A stretch of DNA of 64,000 nucleotides from Agrypnia vestita (Eukaryota > Arthropoda > Insecta > Trichoptera > Phryganeidae): the NCBI GenBank assembly GCA_016648135.1, contig JADDOH010002129.1, forward strand, positions 186,001-250,000, given 5' to 3'. Below, piece after piece: positions 43,756 through 54,889 of the stretch (positions within the stretch are counted from its first letter, which is position 1; every line of letters starts with the position of its first letter). The translations under genes were made by a program, and so were the position numbers. The notes beneath the pieces were generated by a model. That model ran no database searches, was not told the origin of the DNA, and saw nothing but the letters and a program-made list of their open reading frames with translations.

Positions 43756-44522
43756 TAGGGATGCATCGGATATAATATGGATACCGATGTATCGGCGATA
43801 TCGTGAGTTTTACGATATATCGGAATCGGCGATGTTAATTTGCCGATACACCGATATAGAGGGTTATTTGTAAAACATTAATAACTTCGCAGGGATATAC
43901 TCCTGTCTTGATTATGAGTCGAAAATGTTCAAGCTATTATGACCTAATATCAATAGTTATGGAGATATGCGACATCAAAGTTTTTTTTTTTCAATATTTC
44001 TGACTTATTTTTTGTGAAACGTTGGACTATCATTACAGTAACTTATATCGAATATGAAAAATTCATTCCGTTTAATGCAAGTCAAATAAAAAAATAATAA
44101 CCTTCAAATTTCAATTGGATAATATTTCAATTGGATTTTTTTCAGGGTTTTTATCATTTTATTTAACTTGTATTGAGACAAATGAATTTTTCGTAATCGA
44201 TATGAGTTACTGTAATGATAGTCTAAAGTTTTACAAAAAATAGGTCAGAAATATTGAAAAAAAAATGCAAACTTTGACGTCGCGTATCTCCATAACTATT
44301 GATATTAGGTCATGATAGCTTGAACATTTTCGACTCATAATCAAGGCAGGAGTAAAGTCCTGCGAGGTTATTAATATTTTACAAATAACCCTGTATTTTG
44401 AATTTCGCACTATAGATAATTCATGTGTAAACGCGCCATCTTCGCGCTTAATTCGTTCATATTTAAAAGTTTATCTATGCTCGGGTATCGTATCGACAAA
44501 AGTACGTATCGAAGCATCCCTA
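43756..44522. mobile_element. hAT-type MITE with exact 8-bp TSD
   Basis: Ends TAGGGATGCATCGGATA and, inverted, TAGGGATGCTTCGATAC. Both are flanked by CTTTAAAG (43748-43755 and 44523-44530), an exact 8-bp duplication diagnostic of hAT transposition. Removing the inserted foldback MITE leaves about 230 bp rich in 'CGATAT'/'ATCGGCGAT' words. No coding. Confidence 0.92.
43859..44393. mobile_element. Foldback MITE, copy 2, inserted in the hAT MITE
   Basis: 535 bp, palindromic and closely similar to 24978-25516 ('GATTATGAGTCGAAAATGTT', 'TGACCTAATATCAATAGTTA'). TA flanks both sides (43857-43858 and 44394-44395). It must be younger than the surrounding hAT MITE. Confidence 0.9.
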
Positions 44523-44896
44523 CTTTAAAGCTAAAAATAAATATTGAATTTAGAGAAAAATTAAAGTTAAAAAAAAAACGTTGATTAACAGATTATACAA
44601 AAGAATAATGCAGTTCAAAAGTATACAGTATATAGAAAAATTCAATTTCACAAAAGATTTTTTACAGGCAAAAGAAAACAGTGAATCCCAATAATCACAC
44701 CATTGCAGAAGATTGAGAAACTTAATAAAGGAAAAAGAAACTAATGAAGGAAAAATAAAAATAAAAATTGTAAGCACAAAAAATTCTTGCGAACAATTAA
44801 AAACCAACTAAAAATGCAAATTAACTGTTAGGAAGAAACTTTTCTATCAGTGAACATATAATAGTTATGATGTAAATCATCTAAAAATATATCTAG

Positions 44897-45487
44897 ACTA
44901 GCTGCGCCCGCAGCTTCGCCCGCGTGGAATTCAGTTTGAGACTATAAGAGTATCGGTGAAAAATCAATATAATCTAAACTACTCGTCCAAACAATGTTGT
45001 GCAAAAGGAAATTTTTATTTACATAAAAGTAAGCAAATTTATTTTCATAATAATTTAGCATTACCTACTAAAATTACCCCCGACAGATTAAAATTAATTT
45101 TAAATATATATTTTATTAATATTTTATCAATTTGTGAATTAGCCTCAACACATAGATATTTGTCAAAATTTTGTATAAGCTTTTTTGAGTTCTACAACTT
45201 CTCTTTAAAAAGCATTAGAAAGCATCTCTTACTGTTAAGGTAGCGTTCATCAAGAAATCCATCCACTCGACCGTTTTTCGTCGACTTTAGTTGTAAAAAA
45301 AGTCACCACGAAAAGCCTGAACTTTAACTGAATAATATATAGCCTATAACCACTTTGAACGTCCATTCTAAATATTGGTGAAAGAATTTGTGAAATCGGA
45401 TGAGTAGTTTTAGAGATGACCTCCTACATCCAAAATTACATACTTACAAACTCACAAACTTTACCTCTTTATATATTAGATAGATAA
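44897..45487. repeat. Dispersed element with 'CTAGCTGCGCCCGCAGCTTC' start
   Basis: Starts with a GC-rich word of a type I recall as frequent in arthropod genomes ('GCGCCCGCAGCTTCGCCCGC') and ends 'TATATATTAGATAGATAA'. The 3' half includes 'GTGAAATCGGATGAGTAGTT' and 'ACTCACAAACTTTACCTCT'. An AT-rich open frame near 44956-45243 seems to be chance. Likely a LINE-derived non-autonomous repeat; family not named with certainty. Confidence 0.5.
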
Positions 45488-45499
45488 GCATTACCATGC

Positions 45500-46335
45500 C
45501 TGTGTAACCTAATTATATGTGGGTTAAATATCTTATAGTGCCATCTACTATCGGAGGTCGGCATTCATATTGGCGATTACAACTCTCTTCACCGCCGCAC
45601 GGAACAAACTTGTACCAGTCCCTCAAGATATGCAGCCATGAGATGCGGCGTCTTCCTACGCTACTTTTACCACCTATTTCATGAGTTTGTTTAGACAAAA
45701 TTTTAGTTTACTCAAGTTTTTGTATTTTTTATCTTACGTGTTTTCTTTTTATCATTGCACGAATTATTTTTAAGTTTTTTAAATGTATTTTTAGTTTTAA
45801 CATTTATAATAAATTGTAATAAATTGCATTATTATACAATATTAATAGTATGTTAATATTTTTCATGTAAAAATTTGCAATGAATTAATTACTTAATAAC
45901 TTTTTTTTTAAACTGAACTTTGTCTTATTTTGTTTTATTGAATTTTATTTTAACAAATTTAAGTTACTATGTATAATCGCACTATTTTATTATACCTATT
46001 GTACATTCATATTATTTCCTTTAAAAGCCCCTTGGGCGTAAAAATAAATAAATAATAAATAAATTCTCCCATAACATGTTCGAGATACTCAAGCTTTCTT
46101 ATCTTGATAGTCCGCAACACTTCTCGATCTTTTGCTATAGGCCGGAGAACTTCAACATTCGTCAATCTATCTACCCAGGAAACTTTTAATATGCGTCTAT
46201 AGAGCCACATCTCAAAAGCCTCGACATTGCGGATTAGCTTTTAGTTTAGTGTCCATGTCTCCACACCATACAAGAGAAAGGATTGGAGTGGAGTTTGATA
46301 TATAATTTGAACAGATATTTCTAGCGAGGTAGGTA
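45500..46335 (-). pseudogene. RTE-like LINE fragment split by another LINE end
   Basis: Minus strand from 46335: 'LYGVETWTL' region, then 'MWLYRRILKVSWVDRLTNVE' and 'TIKIRKLEYLEHVMGE' to about 46065. After the interruption it resumes at 45690 with 'GGKSSVGRRRISWLHILRDW' and ends near 45500. Matches the subfamily at 7606-8250. The two halves are contiguous in protein order, so the middle is an insertion. Confidence 0.8.
45695..46062 (+). mobile_element. LINE 3' UTR insertion
   Basis: AT-rich trailer ending 'AAAAGCCCCTTGGGCGTAAA' then (AATA)n, the same terminus as the jockey-like LINE at 38360-39020. It splits the minus-strand RTE-like fragment. No coding remains. Confidence 0.7.
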
Positions 46336-46441
46336 GGGGCCGAGTGGCTTGCTACATTTTATCCTATATTTATATCTATTATGTGTGTATTTATTAAGCA
46401 ATAAACGCCGATTTATCGGTACTGAAATGAAATAATAAAAG

Positions 46442-46753
46442 ATGTAACATAACTAGTTCATAATACATACTGGTAAAATTCTGTCTAAATTATGAATCGA
46501 AAATTTTCAATTCAATTCAAAATTATGGTGATAACCAAATTGAAATTTTGCATTTTTTTCAATATTTTTGTTTTCTGTTGGACGTTGTTATCATTAATGT
46601 AACGTATATCGAATATTAAAAATAAATTCACTTTAATACAATTCAAATAAAATCATCCAAAACTTGCAAAAAAATTTGCTTTATTGGACATTTTCGACTC
46701 ATATTTAAGGTTAGAATCTACCTGTAAAGTATTTTGGACTTATTATGTTACAT
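46442..46753. mobile_element. Foldback MITE, distant relative
   Basis: Inverted ends ATGTAACATAA/TTATGTTACAT; inner 'ATTTTCGACTCATATTTAAG' is related to 'CATTTTCGACTCATAATCAA' of the 24978 family. Only moderate identity between the arms. Confidence 0.7.
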
Positions 46754-47409
46754 GCTTGTATATGTTTTCTTTGATTCTCACTTTTTCACTAAACTTTCTC
46801 TATCATTTTAATTTTCATATTTAATCATGTCCACTGAAAACCACATAAAATTCCCGAATCCTAAAAATGATTGTTAACATTTTTTCAGAATATTATAAAA
46901 ATTAGCTGTTTTCTTTTTTAGCTGAAAATACCTTTTTACTAGTAGAACATTTCATTAGAAAGGTGTAATATGGGCATGAAAATATCTCTGTCTTTGAAAT
47001 GTCGTGTATGCAACGAATTTTTGGAATTGGCTATACATTAATGTATTATATAATATATATTAAATAATGACTTAACGGTACCACATGTATGTTTTGGAAT
47101 ATTTTGATCCTCTTCGTCTTCTTCCTTGCACTGCCCCAACTCATTGCCTAGGCAGACTGTTTCTTCTAGTTCTCAGTATAATAGATCTGAGGGACGTATG
47201 TCGCGACGCCTGAAAGAGACAGAGCATGAAAGAGAGAGCAAATGCTTTATAAAGTCGCGCGCATGTCGCCTCTGGGCTTTTTTCACCTTTATATCGAGAC
47301 AGACCTCTATTCTTCATTGCAAACGCTGTATATCGTATTGTTGTCATCAATAAACCAATTGTAACCGACAACCTCTCTTACTGGAGAACTCCGACATCAC
47401 GACGAGATA

Positions 47410-47790
47410 ATAAGAATATCATACTCAGGCTGTATCTTCTTCGGTTCTGGGTATCGCTTTCATTCAGGCCGTTTCTCTGTAGGATTTTGAAGCCTCGAGT
47501 CATCCAGGTCTTCCTCTGGATGACTGTTGATGAAGCTCCATAGACATTGCCTGCTTCATCGTGTGGTCTGGTGGTCTCCGTCTTATGTGCTCATACCACC
47601 TCAACTGTCGTTCCTCCAGCTAACTGTTTATTTCCGTGACACCCAGGCTACCATGAATGCGTGAACTTTTAAACATACCTTTTAGTGTCCTGCCGACTAT
47701 CTAAGCATGAATGCGTGAACTTTTAATCATACCTCTTAGTGTCCTGCCGACTATCTAAGCATTCGCATTTCTGCTCTTTCAAGATGCGTA
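47410..47790 (-). pseudogene. LINE C-terminal fragment with 54-bp duplication
   Basis: Minus strand reads 'RQLRWYEHIRRRPPDHTMKQ' and 'QSSRGRPG', the tail found after RT in pol-like LINE proteins ('GHV.RRP...', 'RGRP'). Upstream in the reading direction a 54-bp block is repeated in tandem (47653-47706 and 47707-47760) with two differences. Confidence 0.6.
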
Positions 47791-47916
47791 GAGTAGGAGT
47801 TGTGGTGCCGATATTTGTAAAATATTTTGGTATTCACAAAAACTCTGAAACTTATTATTTTGTTTTTTCTGTGTATAGTTGTCTGGGATATTCTGCCGTG
47901 TATATGTGACCTCTCT

Positions 47917-47959
47917 GGTCAACGTTTCGGATCCCACTGCAGGGTCCATCATCATGGCT
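47917..47959 (-). ncRNA. Hammerhead relic
   Basis: Minus strand: ATGATGA (C3 changed), strong stem II GGACCC/GGGATCC, GAAA, AC/GT, U, then GACC without a stem I partner. Followed by two diverged direct repeats (about 47984-48096) with 'GATACCGTACCG' and 'AGTACCGTATCG'. Probably the edge of a decayed Penelope-like unit. Confidence 0.4.
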
Positions 47960-48099
47960 GATGTGATAAGTTGTGTTGAAGTGTAGGTTAAGTATTGCCT
48001 TGCGATACCGTACCGAAGTCAGGTTGTCTCCAAGTTTGTGTTATGTTAAGCACTGGACTGCAGTACCGTATCGAGAGCAGGGTGTGTGTGTCTTAATGT

Positions 48100-49590
48100 A
48101 GTGTGTTGTGTATCTACTAACGGATGTCGGACTGTGCGGATCGTCGATTAGATTTATCCTGCAGCGCTGTATACCACGAGCTTTTTATTTTAGTTACTAT
48201 TGGCGTCTGAAGCGACGAAGTCTGTTACAACGCCATTTGTTATAGATAGATTATCCGATTTTAATTAAAGATTTAAGAGTAAAACTGTTGGACTGTGATA
48301 ATTTAATAAGCACTCCCCGTGTTGCCGCTCTGGCTCTCCGCGACTGTATTAAAATAGTAATTACATTAAAATAACAGGCTTTTAAGATTAAGAACTCGGA
48401 AAGTTTTCAGAGACTGATCAAACTAAATTAATAAAATGGATCGTTATTAAGTTTGAAGGAGCTGGAATATTTAACTAACCCCTTTGAATAGGTACTGAAG
48501 CACAAAAAGATGGAAATAGATATATTTTTTTTAAATTCCCACCATTGTCCAGTTTATATACAATACCAGGGCAGGACAGATAAGAAACATTCATTAACTT
48601 GTGATTAAATTTGTTAAAATAAGTCATATGTAATTATTCTGAATATTGAAAGGTGAAATATTGAAAAACTGCTTAACTGGCTTAATATTTGTGCCTATGG
48701 AAGTGCTGAGAAATAAAAGAATAGTGGTAGATTATATAAAATACTTTATAGCTATTATTACAAAAAAAATTAACTAATGTTAACTCAAACATAATCCATT
48801 TATGTCGATGCAATCTATGTTATCTATCTCTATTATTATTCTTATATCTTTTTTTTAGGTATATTTATATTTATATATTTGGAAATAAAACAGAATAAGT
48901 TAATGATATGTATGGGTAAGAGTATGAGTTATCATTATCGAACATATTAACCTGTGTCCAAACATATTTCAAATAGAAACAAATTTGAAATTTAATGTTT
49001 AAATAATAAGAAGAACAAATAAAAAATAGAAGATCAAACTTGCAGCAACAGAATGGAAATAGTGAATTTAATAAAATAGTTTTGAGTGGTGAACGTGAAA
49101 TTAATGATATTAACAAACAAAGACATAATAAAATATACCCAAGTGAAAATTAATTTGTAACTTCATCTTATAAGCATTAAATCCATACCAATTGTTCACA
49201 AATCCTTGTAAGATAAAGTAAGGAAAAAATACTTATAAATAATTATGCAAGATAATAAGACATTAATAAAGAATTTAAAAAAAAATTGAATTTTTTATTG
49301 TAAGGATATACTAAATGCAGATAATAATTGGGTGATTCTCTTCATTCTAAAATTTTATAATTTTTATGTTTGTGTGATTAAGTTTTAATGAGTTTTATTA
49401 CACATTATCATATAATTTTGTTATGGTGTATTCTTAGGAATATTTATGAGGATTACAAAACATAGCAGCTCAATTACTTAGTTTTAAAAATAAAATTTTG
49501 GGGTTATGTTGTGCCTCGTTCGGAGCGGGAGTGTAAATATGCTTGGTATATAAAAAAGTTAAAAAGTGCAAAATACCCAGGCTTGAGTAA
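48100..49590. other. No recognised gene
   Basis: AT-rich; 48100-48360 is GC-moderate and non-repetitive. No supported ORF. Confidence 0.35.
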
Positions 49591-49594
49591 ATTA

Positions 49595-49675
49595 GATAGA
49601 TTTACTGTGACCTCAACGGGAGTCATACACGGGACCCTCTCTGTGAAAAGCTAGTATCATGCCCACTGAGTTATG
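49595..49675 (-). repeat. tRNA-like sequence (SINE head?)
   Basis: Minus strand: GTGACC and GGTCAC ends pair as an acceptor stem. In between are 'ATAACTCAGTGGGCATGATA' (A-box-like) and 'GGGTCCCGTGTATGACTCCC' (decayed B-box). The anticodon arm pairs poorly, so I prefer a SINE head or tRNA pseudogene. Confidence 0.4.
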
Positions 49676-49790
49676 AGGGTCACTATTTATCCTTTTAATG
49701 AAGTAACTCAAATAAAAGGTGAAATGCGTTGTAATTGAGTTGGAGGAAAACCGCAAATCTGAATATTTTAATCTAAAATCATTATTGGAG

Positions 49791-49834
49791 CATCCTAAAA
49801 TTTAATATATATATATATATTAAATTTTAGGATG
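49791..49834. repeat. Perfect 44-bp palindrome around (TA)n
   Basis: CATCCTAAAATTTAA is followed by TA repeats and the exact complement TTAAATTTTAGGATG. Confidence 0.9.
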
Positions 49835-49959
49835 ATAAGATATGTAGGTCGATATAATTATATATCTATATAGCCCTTACATATCTTAGTTCATGTGTAT
49901 TCGATTGTGTGCGGGGAAATACTTCCAAAAACAATAGTCACTTGCATGTGAGACAGCGT

Positions 49960-50003
49960 TTGAAGTTACAAATCCTTGTAAAATTTTTAACTTCAAACGC
50001 TGA
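49960..50003. repeat. Hairpin, 14-bp arms
   Basis: CAGCGTTTGAAGTT and AACTTCAAACGCTG separated by about 21 bases including an internal 'TTACAA..TTGTAA' pair. Confidence 0.85.
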
Positions 50004-50009
50004 TATCTC

Positions 50010-51765
50010 GAAATTGTACTTTTTGACTTAATATACTAAAGTAGTAAGTATATACATATACCAATTAAGGTATACATTATCGAATTTTAAAATTGAAAAC
50101 GCTCCTTTCCATACTTCAAGAAAAAATATACGAAATGCGATGGACAATTCCATAAATTCTTTACTGGATTACGAACCCGATCTGAGATTGCTCTCGTGTA
50201 AGGTATTCCCGGAATTTCTGTAGCAGGAATTTTTATATAAATTCGTACACAACACAGACATCAAAGCAAGACGTAAATAATTAAAATATTTAGATCCATT
50301 TTCTCACGCCGCACAGCCTCCGATATCTCCGTCAGGTGAATACATGATCACCCAGTAATCGGTTATTCTATACAAAATTCAAATTAATCTTTTCACTGCT
50401 ATTTCTTACAATCCAACTACCCGTTAGTATTTTATTAATTAAAATATATTAATAGATTATACATTCTTCGGTATTTGCATTTAAAGGCGACAAACGGAGG
50501 AATTTTAGATATGGCATTTACATCATGAGGGAGGTCACTCTCTCTTTCTTTCATCTTATCTTATTCAAATAGTCAAAATCTACCTGTCATCGATTGTAGA
50601 TCGTCTTTGTGTCAATTGTTATGTTTTTGCAATGGTTTTTGTATTTAGTGCTCGCATTCGAAGATTCTGTAATTGAATCGTCGAATTAATCGAACATCAC
50701 TAACAATACCTTAGTGGTGAGTTCGGCTTTTCATTGCTGTTCCTTTATCCCCAAAAATACAGTCCAATCGTTCCGTATACCTCTCCACACCCCCCTTAGA
50801 CATTGTATCCTACTAGAACCCCGTAATTTTTCATCCCTTGATTCCCGGCGATTTACGTCGGTAACATATATATTTAGAAATATTGTATAGGTATATCATT
50901 TTCTTGAAATGAATTGAATAGTAGGTAATATTTCTACATTTCGATCTCACCTGTAAGAGAGTATATTTTAAATGCAACAAGAGAACATTTTGCATAGATA
51001 GAATGATTTTCTACTTTGTTAAAGGTAGTTAAATTTAATAATTATAACCCTCGACAGAGTTACGACATTCCTAGACACGATTAAAGTCATAATTAAATTA
51101 AAATAACAGCCAATTAACACTTTGAAATGAAGTTTTCTCAAACTAAGTTAGCTACTTTGCTTGTTAAATCATTTCCGTTATGACTAACAGCTCAGAAAAT
51201 CACCACAGATAAAAAATATCTTTCACATTTTTTAGTTATCGGATAAAAATTAAAAATTAATTTAACTTATTCACTGTATTGTCACTTAAAATAATATACT
51301 GCATTTATATACAATTAGCAATCCTTTTATATATCAGAACTCTCAAGAACGTTCGCACCCGGAAACAATAGCTTTGTTCAATCGCTTTGTTTGCACACAA
51401 TTATTTATCTTAAACATTCTGACCATCCGGCGACGTATTATATATAGCTACTGCCCAGCGTTCCGCACGAGAGCCTAGAGACTTCAGGCCACTCCACAAT
51501 TTCTAGATTATTCAAAGAGCCTCTAAACTCTTTCAGGAGCATTTAGATGCTTTTTTACATTGCTTATTGTAACAATAAGTATTGTCCTAATATGCAATGT
51601 AAATCAACGTTGTCGTCAGCAACTAAAATTTATACTAACAATTATATATAAATGTAGTTTTTCTTCTCCTGCGGTGCTTTTAAAATTGCATTAACTGGTA
51701 ATATTTCTTTCGATCTAACTCCAATCCTCTTCCATATATCTTGGTCTGTATATTTAAAATATTTC
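50010..51765. other. No recognised gene
   Basis: AT-rich. Around 51340-51540 there is a TATA-like 'ATTATATATAGC' with nearby 'AGAACGTTCGC', possibly another LTR relic, unsupported by termini. Confidence 0.3.
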
Positions 51766-51769
51766 CCAT

Positions 51770-52190
51770 TTTTACTCCCTTTTTATTAACTCGTGGCGTC
51801 TTCTTGTCTGACGAAAAAACTTTGGATCCATTTTAAACCTCTTTCCCGTGATCCAATCGTGCTGAAACTTTGCAAGCAGACTCGTGACGATGATCAAGAA
51901 GATCTATCAAATTTTCGTTAAAAAAAATTAATAAATTTTTTGGATTTTTCAAATTTTGAATGGTTTTTCCATACAACTTATTAAGTTGTATGAAAATATT
52001 TCAACGCGTCTGGTAGATGCCAAACCTGATTATAGTATAATTTTGGATTTTTGGAAATTTTTTATTACTCCCTTTCGTAACGTCGCCCGACCGAAGCCCA
52101 ACGCGTAGGTTAAGCGAAAAAAAAATGTTTCAACTAGTAAATGAGAAAAGGAGTATAATAAAAACTTGGTTTTTATGGGTTACTTTTTTT
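51770..52190 (+). mobile_element. MITE family P, copy 3
   Basis: Starts 'TTTTTACTCCCTTTTTATTA', has 'CCCGTGATCCAATCGTGCTG', and ends 'GGAGTATAATAAAAACTTGG' and 'TTTTTATGGGTTAC'. Contains an additional 'CGACCGAAGCCCAACGCG' block absent from copy 1. Confidence 0.75.
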
Positions 52191-52729
52191 AAATGTTTTT
52201 CTAGTAGGTATCACCAAACTTTAGGCAAAATATAATGCAATATCGGTGCTCAAGTCTTTACGTCATTTCATTGAAAAAAATTTACAATCCAATGGACACT
52301 AACTACACTTTTTCACTCAAAGTCTGACTGCCAGTGACTGACGCTTTCTTTGAGCAGGAAAAAATTTACGCTTAGGCGTAAATGTCCTCTACACATCTCC
52401 ACCAAAGGACAACTCCCGTGCTTCATTTGGGGTGGCATTATACAAATATAAATGTTCGATATTTTTGAACTAACCCTGTATAATAAAGCTTATATCTAAC
52501 ATTTTTCACAAAAATATTTAATGAGTCTATTTTGAAATTTTCAACATTACTAAAATTATATGAATTTCAGTATTTAAATTTACCTTTTTTTAAAATATTT
52601 CCCCAGTATTCATATTTTCCGTACGTATTTTTTATGGATTTCAATTGCCTTTTTTATGTTTTATGTTACATAAACGAGTGGTTTCCATGGAGTGAAACCT
52701 TCAAATGGTTAAAAGTGTTATGGTTTCAA

Positions 52730-52787
52730 ATATATATATATCTATATATATATATATATATACATACTACTTATATATAATACTATA

Positions 52788-52824
<37 letters not shown>

Positions 52825-52835
52825 ATTTTTTTATT
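52730..52835. repeat. (TA)n microsatellite and poly-T
   Basis: Two TA tracts separated by 'CATACTACTTATATA', followed by about 16 T residues. Confidence 0.95.
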
Positions 52836-52851
52836 ATTAATTTTATTTTTT

Positions 52852-52895
52852 AGCCTTGACAATGGCACGTGATACCGTGTCGAAACGTCGGCCTA
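52852..52895 (+). ncRNA. Hammerhead-like motif with U3/A8 core
   Basis: Core reads TTGACAA (52856-52862) instead of CTGACGA: both members of the C3-G8 core pair are changed so that U3-A8 could pair. Stem II is six pairs, GGCACG/CGTGTC; GAAA at 52882-52885; stem III AC/GT; C52889 at the cleavage place; stem I GCC/GGC. Everything else is conserved. Activity is uncertain. Confidence 0.55.
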
Positions 52896-53119
52896 GTTCT
52901 TCTCAGGGAGACCATTTACAGAAAACGCGAGGGAGTCCAGAAGTTACTTTTGTTACATATATATACATATAAATTATTGATGGATTTGGCATCACAATAT
53001 ACTGTACAATACTTTTCGAAATTCATCACTCGGTTACACCGACAAAAAAACTATGGAACAATCTGGAATCGTCTAGAGTCTGTCGTAACCTCTGGAATGC
53101 TCCGCAAGTCTCTCAAAAT

Positions 53120-53510
53120 GACCAAGTTACCTATAAAAACAAGGGCGTCACTCATTCATTCGTCAGTCATTCGTGATGTTTAACCGGCGCGACATTAGCA
53201 ACGAAGCGAATGCAGTGTGATCCGCGGTAAATTCCAGTGATAGTAAATAAAGGAAGGAAAAGTTTTTCTACGTGCGAATAATGAATGGAGTTTTCTAGAA
53301 AGTGATCGAAACAATAAAAACAACGTGAAATAGTGCGAATTAAGAAACGGTGTAATAACAAGTGTGTGGAATATTCTAGAAAAATTTAGCAACCATAAAT
53401 TTAAGAACAATGTTCCGATTTAATTCGTGTCCAGTGACTTTTTGGATAATAAATAAAGTTGAAATTGTTTAAGTGTTTTTATTCGCCTCGCACAGCCACG
53501 TTCGGTGAGA
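53120..53510 (+). other. LTR-like block with perfect heat-shock element
   Basis: 'ACCTATAAAAACAAG' near 53130, GAATATTCTAGAA at 53369-53381 (perfect GAAnnTTCnnGAA), 'GGATAATAAATAAAG' near 53445, then 'CGCACAGCCACG' near 53488, which resembles the inner end of the 32958 and 55866 blocks. Order and signals fit an LTR, but no duplication or internal genes are seen. Confidence 0.5.
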
Positions 53511-53519
53511 GTAAAGAAT

Positions 53520-54195
53520 TCCCACCTGATCGGGAGAATTCTTTCATGTTCAGTGTGTGTGGTAGCGTATGTGAAAGAATAAATGATTGCTTTCAGCGAA
53601 GCTAAAAAAATAAATCAGGTCAATACAGGGCGTAAGTAATACTCACTGTTTGATGGTGCGGTTTATTTGAATAATCTTTACATGAGGTAACACGTGTTGG
53701 CCGTATCTTTAACCTGATGTGTTGCGGGTATAAAAGACGCCGCGCATGGCTTAAAAGGATATTCGACCGTATTTCGAAAATATAAATATTGGGATCTTAT
53801 CCCAACGCTTAATAGACGAGAGTAAAAAAGTAAAAATAAATGAGACGTAGGCAAAAGAAGTATATGACGGTTATCCTTCAAACGTCAAAAATAAATACGA
53901 GTCCAACGATATTTCTCTTTTCTATGATCCAATGCGACAATTTTACCATAATTTTACATCATAAATAAAAAGGGAATATGAGCTTTAAATACAGAATTAG
54001 TACTTATTTGATGTAATTTTAGTCGAAACATGAGAATTGTGAGGTTACGTTTGCGGCAGAGCGAAGCTCTGTCAGACCAGACCGCCCGAATAAGAAGGCA
54101 TTGTAGAAATTAATCCCTTTTTTAAAGGTATTGCAGACATCGGACACCACAAATAAAGGTACTTACCTTGAGAGAAATACATGAAAATATACAAA
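53520..54195. other. No recognised gene
   Basis: Contains 'GGGTATAAAAGACGCC' near 53728 (TATA-like, on a GC-moderate background) without an associated ORF. Confidence 0.3.
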
Positions 54196-54199
54196 TCTT

Positions 54200-54880
54200 C
54201 TTATTTTTTATTTTTTTTATTCTTAAAATAGGTAATGTAATAACCTTTATATTTTCTCATATATACAATGTAAAATATCAGTATATCAAATTTCTAATCA
54301 AAAGCACGTATCACGAACTTTATTAGTTTTTTCCTAAAAATTTTCATATTTTTTTCGTCCTTAATATCCCCTGGCAGACTCACATTCAACTTCATTCCAC
54401 TGTACATCAAAGATGTTTGCAATCTTTTTTTCTTTCTGAATGGCAATCTTATTTCAATTTTTTTTCTTGTACAATGGTCATGTTCATGTTGTTTTTTTCT
54501 TAATAATTCAAATGTATTGTTGTGTCCATTAACAATTTTATATATAAATAGAAGAAGGTATAATTAATTTTAATTATTTGTCTAAAAGTCATTATTTGTA
54601 GGCTTTCTAACATCATTTTTTTTTTATAATGAAAAATTCAATTTTTTTCAATAAAAAAGTGATGTTTACAAAGTTATTTTATATAAATTATAATTATTTC
54701 ACCACAAAATAATTTTGCTGTATTTGAAGAATAAGTTTCTAACGTCTTGATCTAACGTTTGATTCTTGTGTATCGATTTCTTTTTAGTATAGTTCTTAAT
54801 GATTTATTTTCGAGTATTGTTAATTTTTTCAATTCTTCTTCATTAGCCAGAAATAGTATACTGCTGCATTAGTTGAAGTT
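54200..54880. repeat. Dispersed repeat C, copy 2
   Basis: Colinear with 5200-5680, extended on the right by 'CATTAGCCAGAAATAGTATA'. Non-coding. Confidence 0.6.
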
Positions 54881-54889
54881 GGGGGCTAT

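Noticed and set aside
44956..45243. 95-codon plus-strand frame
   Set aside because: Very AT-rich, inside a dispersed non-coding repeat, no motif.
49595..49675. Functional tRNA gene on the minus strand
   Set aside because: B-box decayed and anticodon arm weak despite a good acceptor stem.
52730..52835. Centromeric or telomeric repeat
   Set aside because: Ordinary short TA microsatellite with poly-T.
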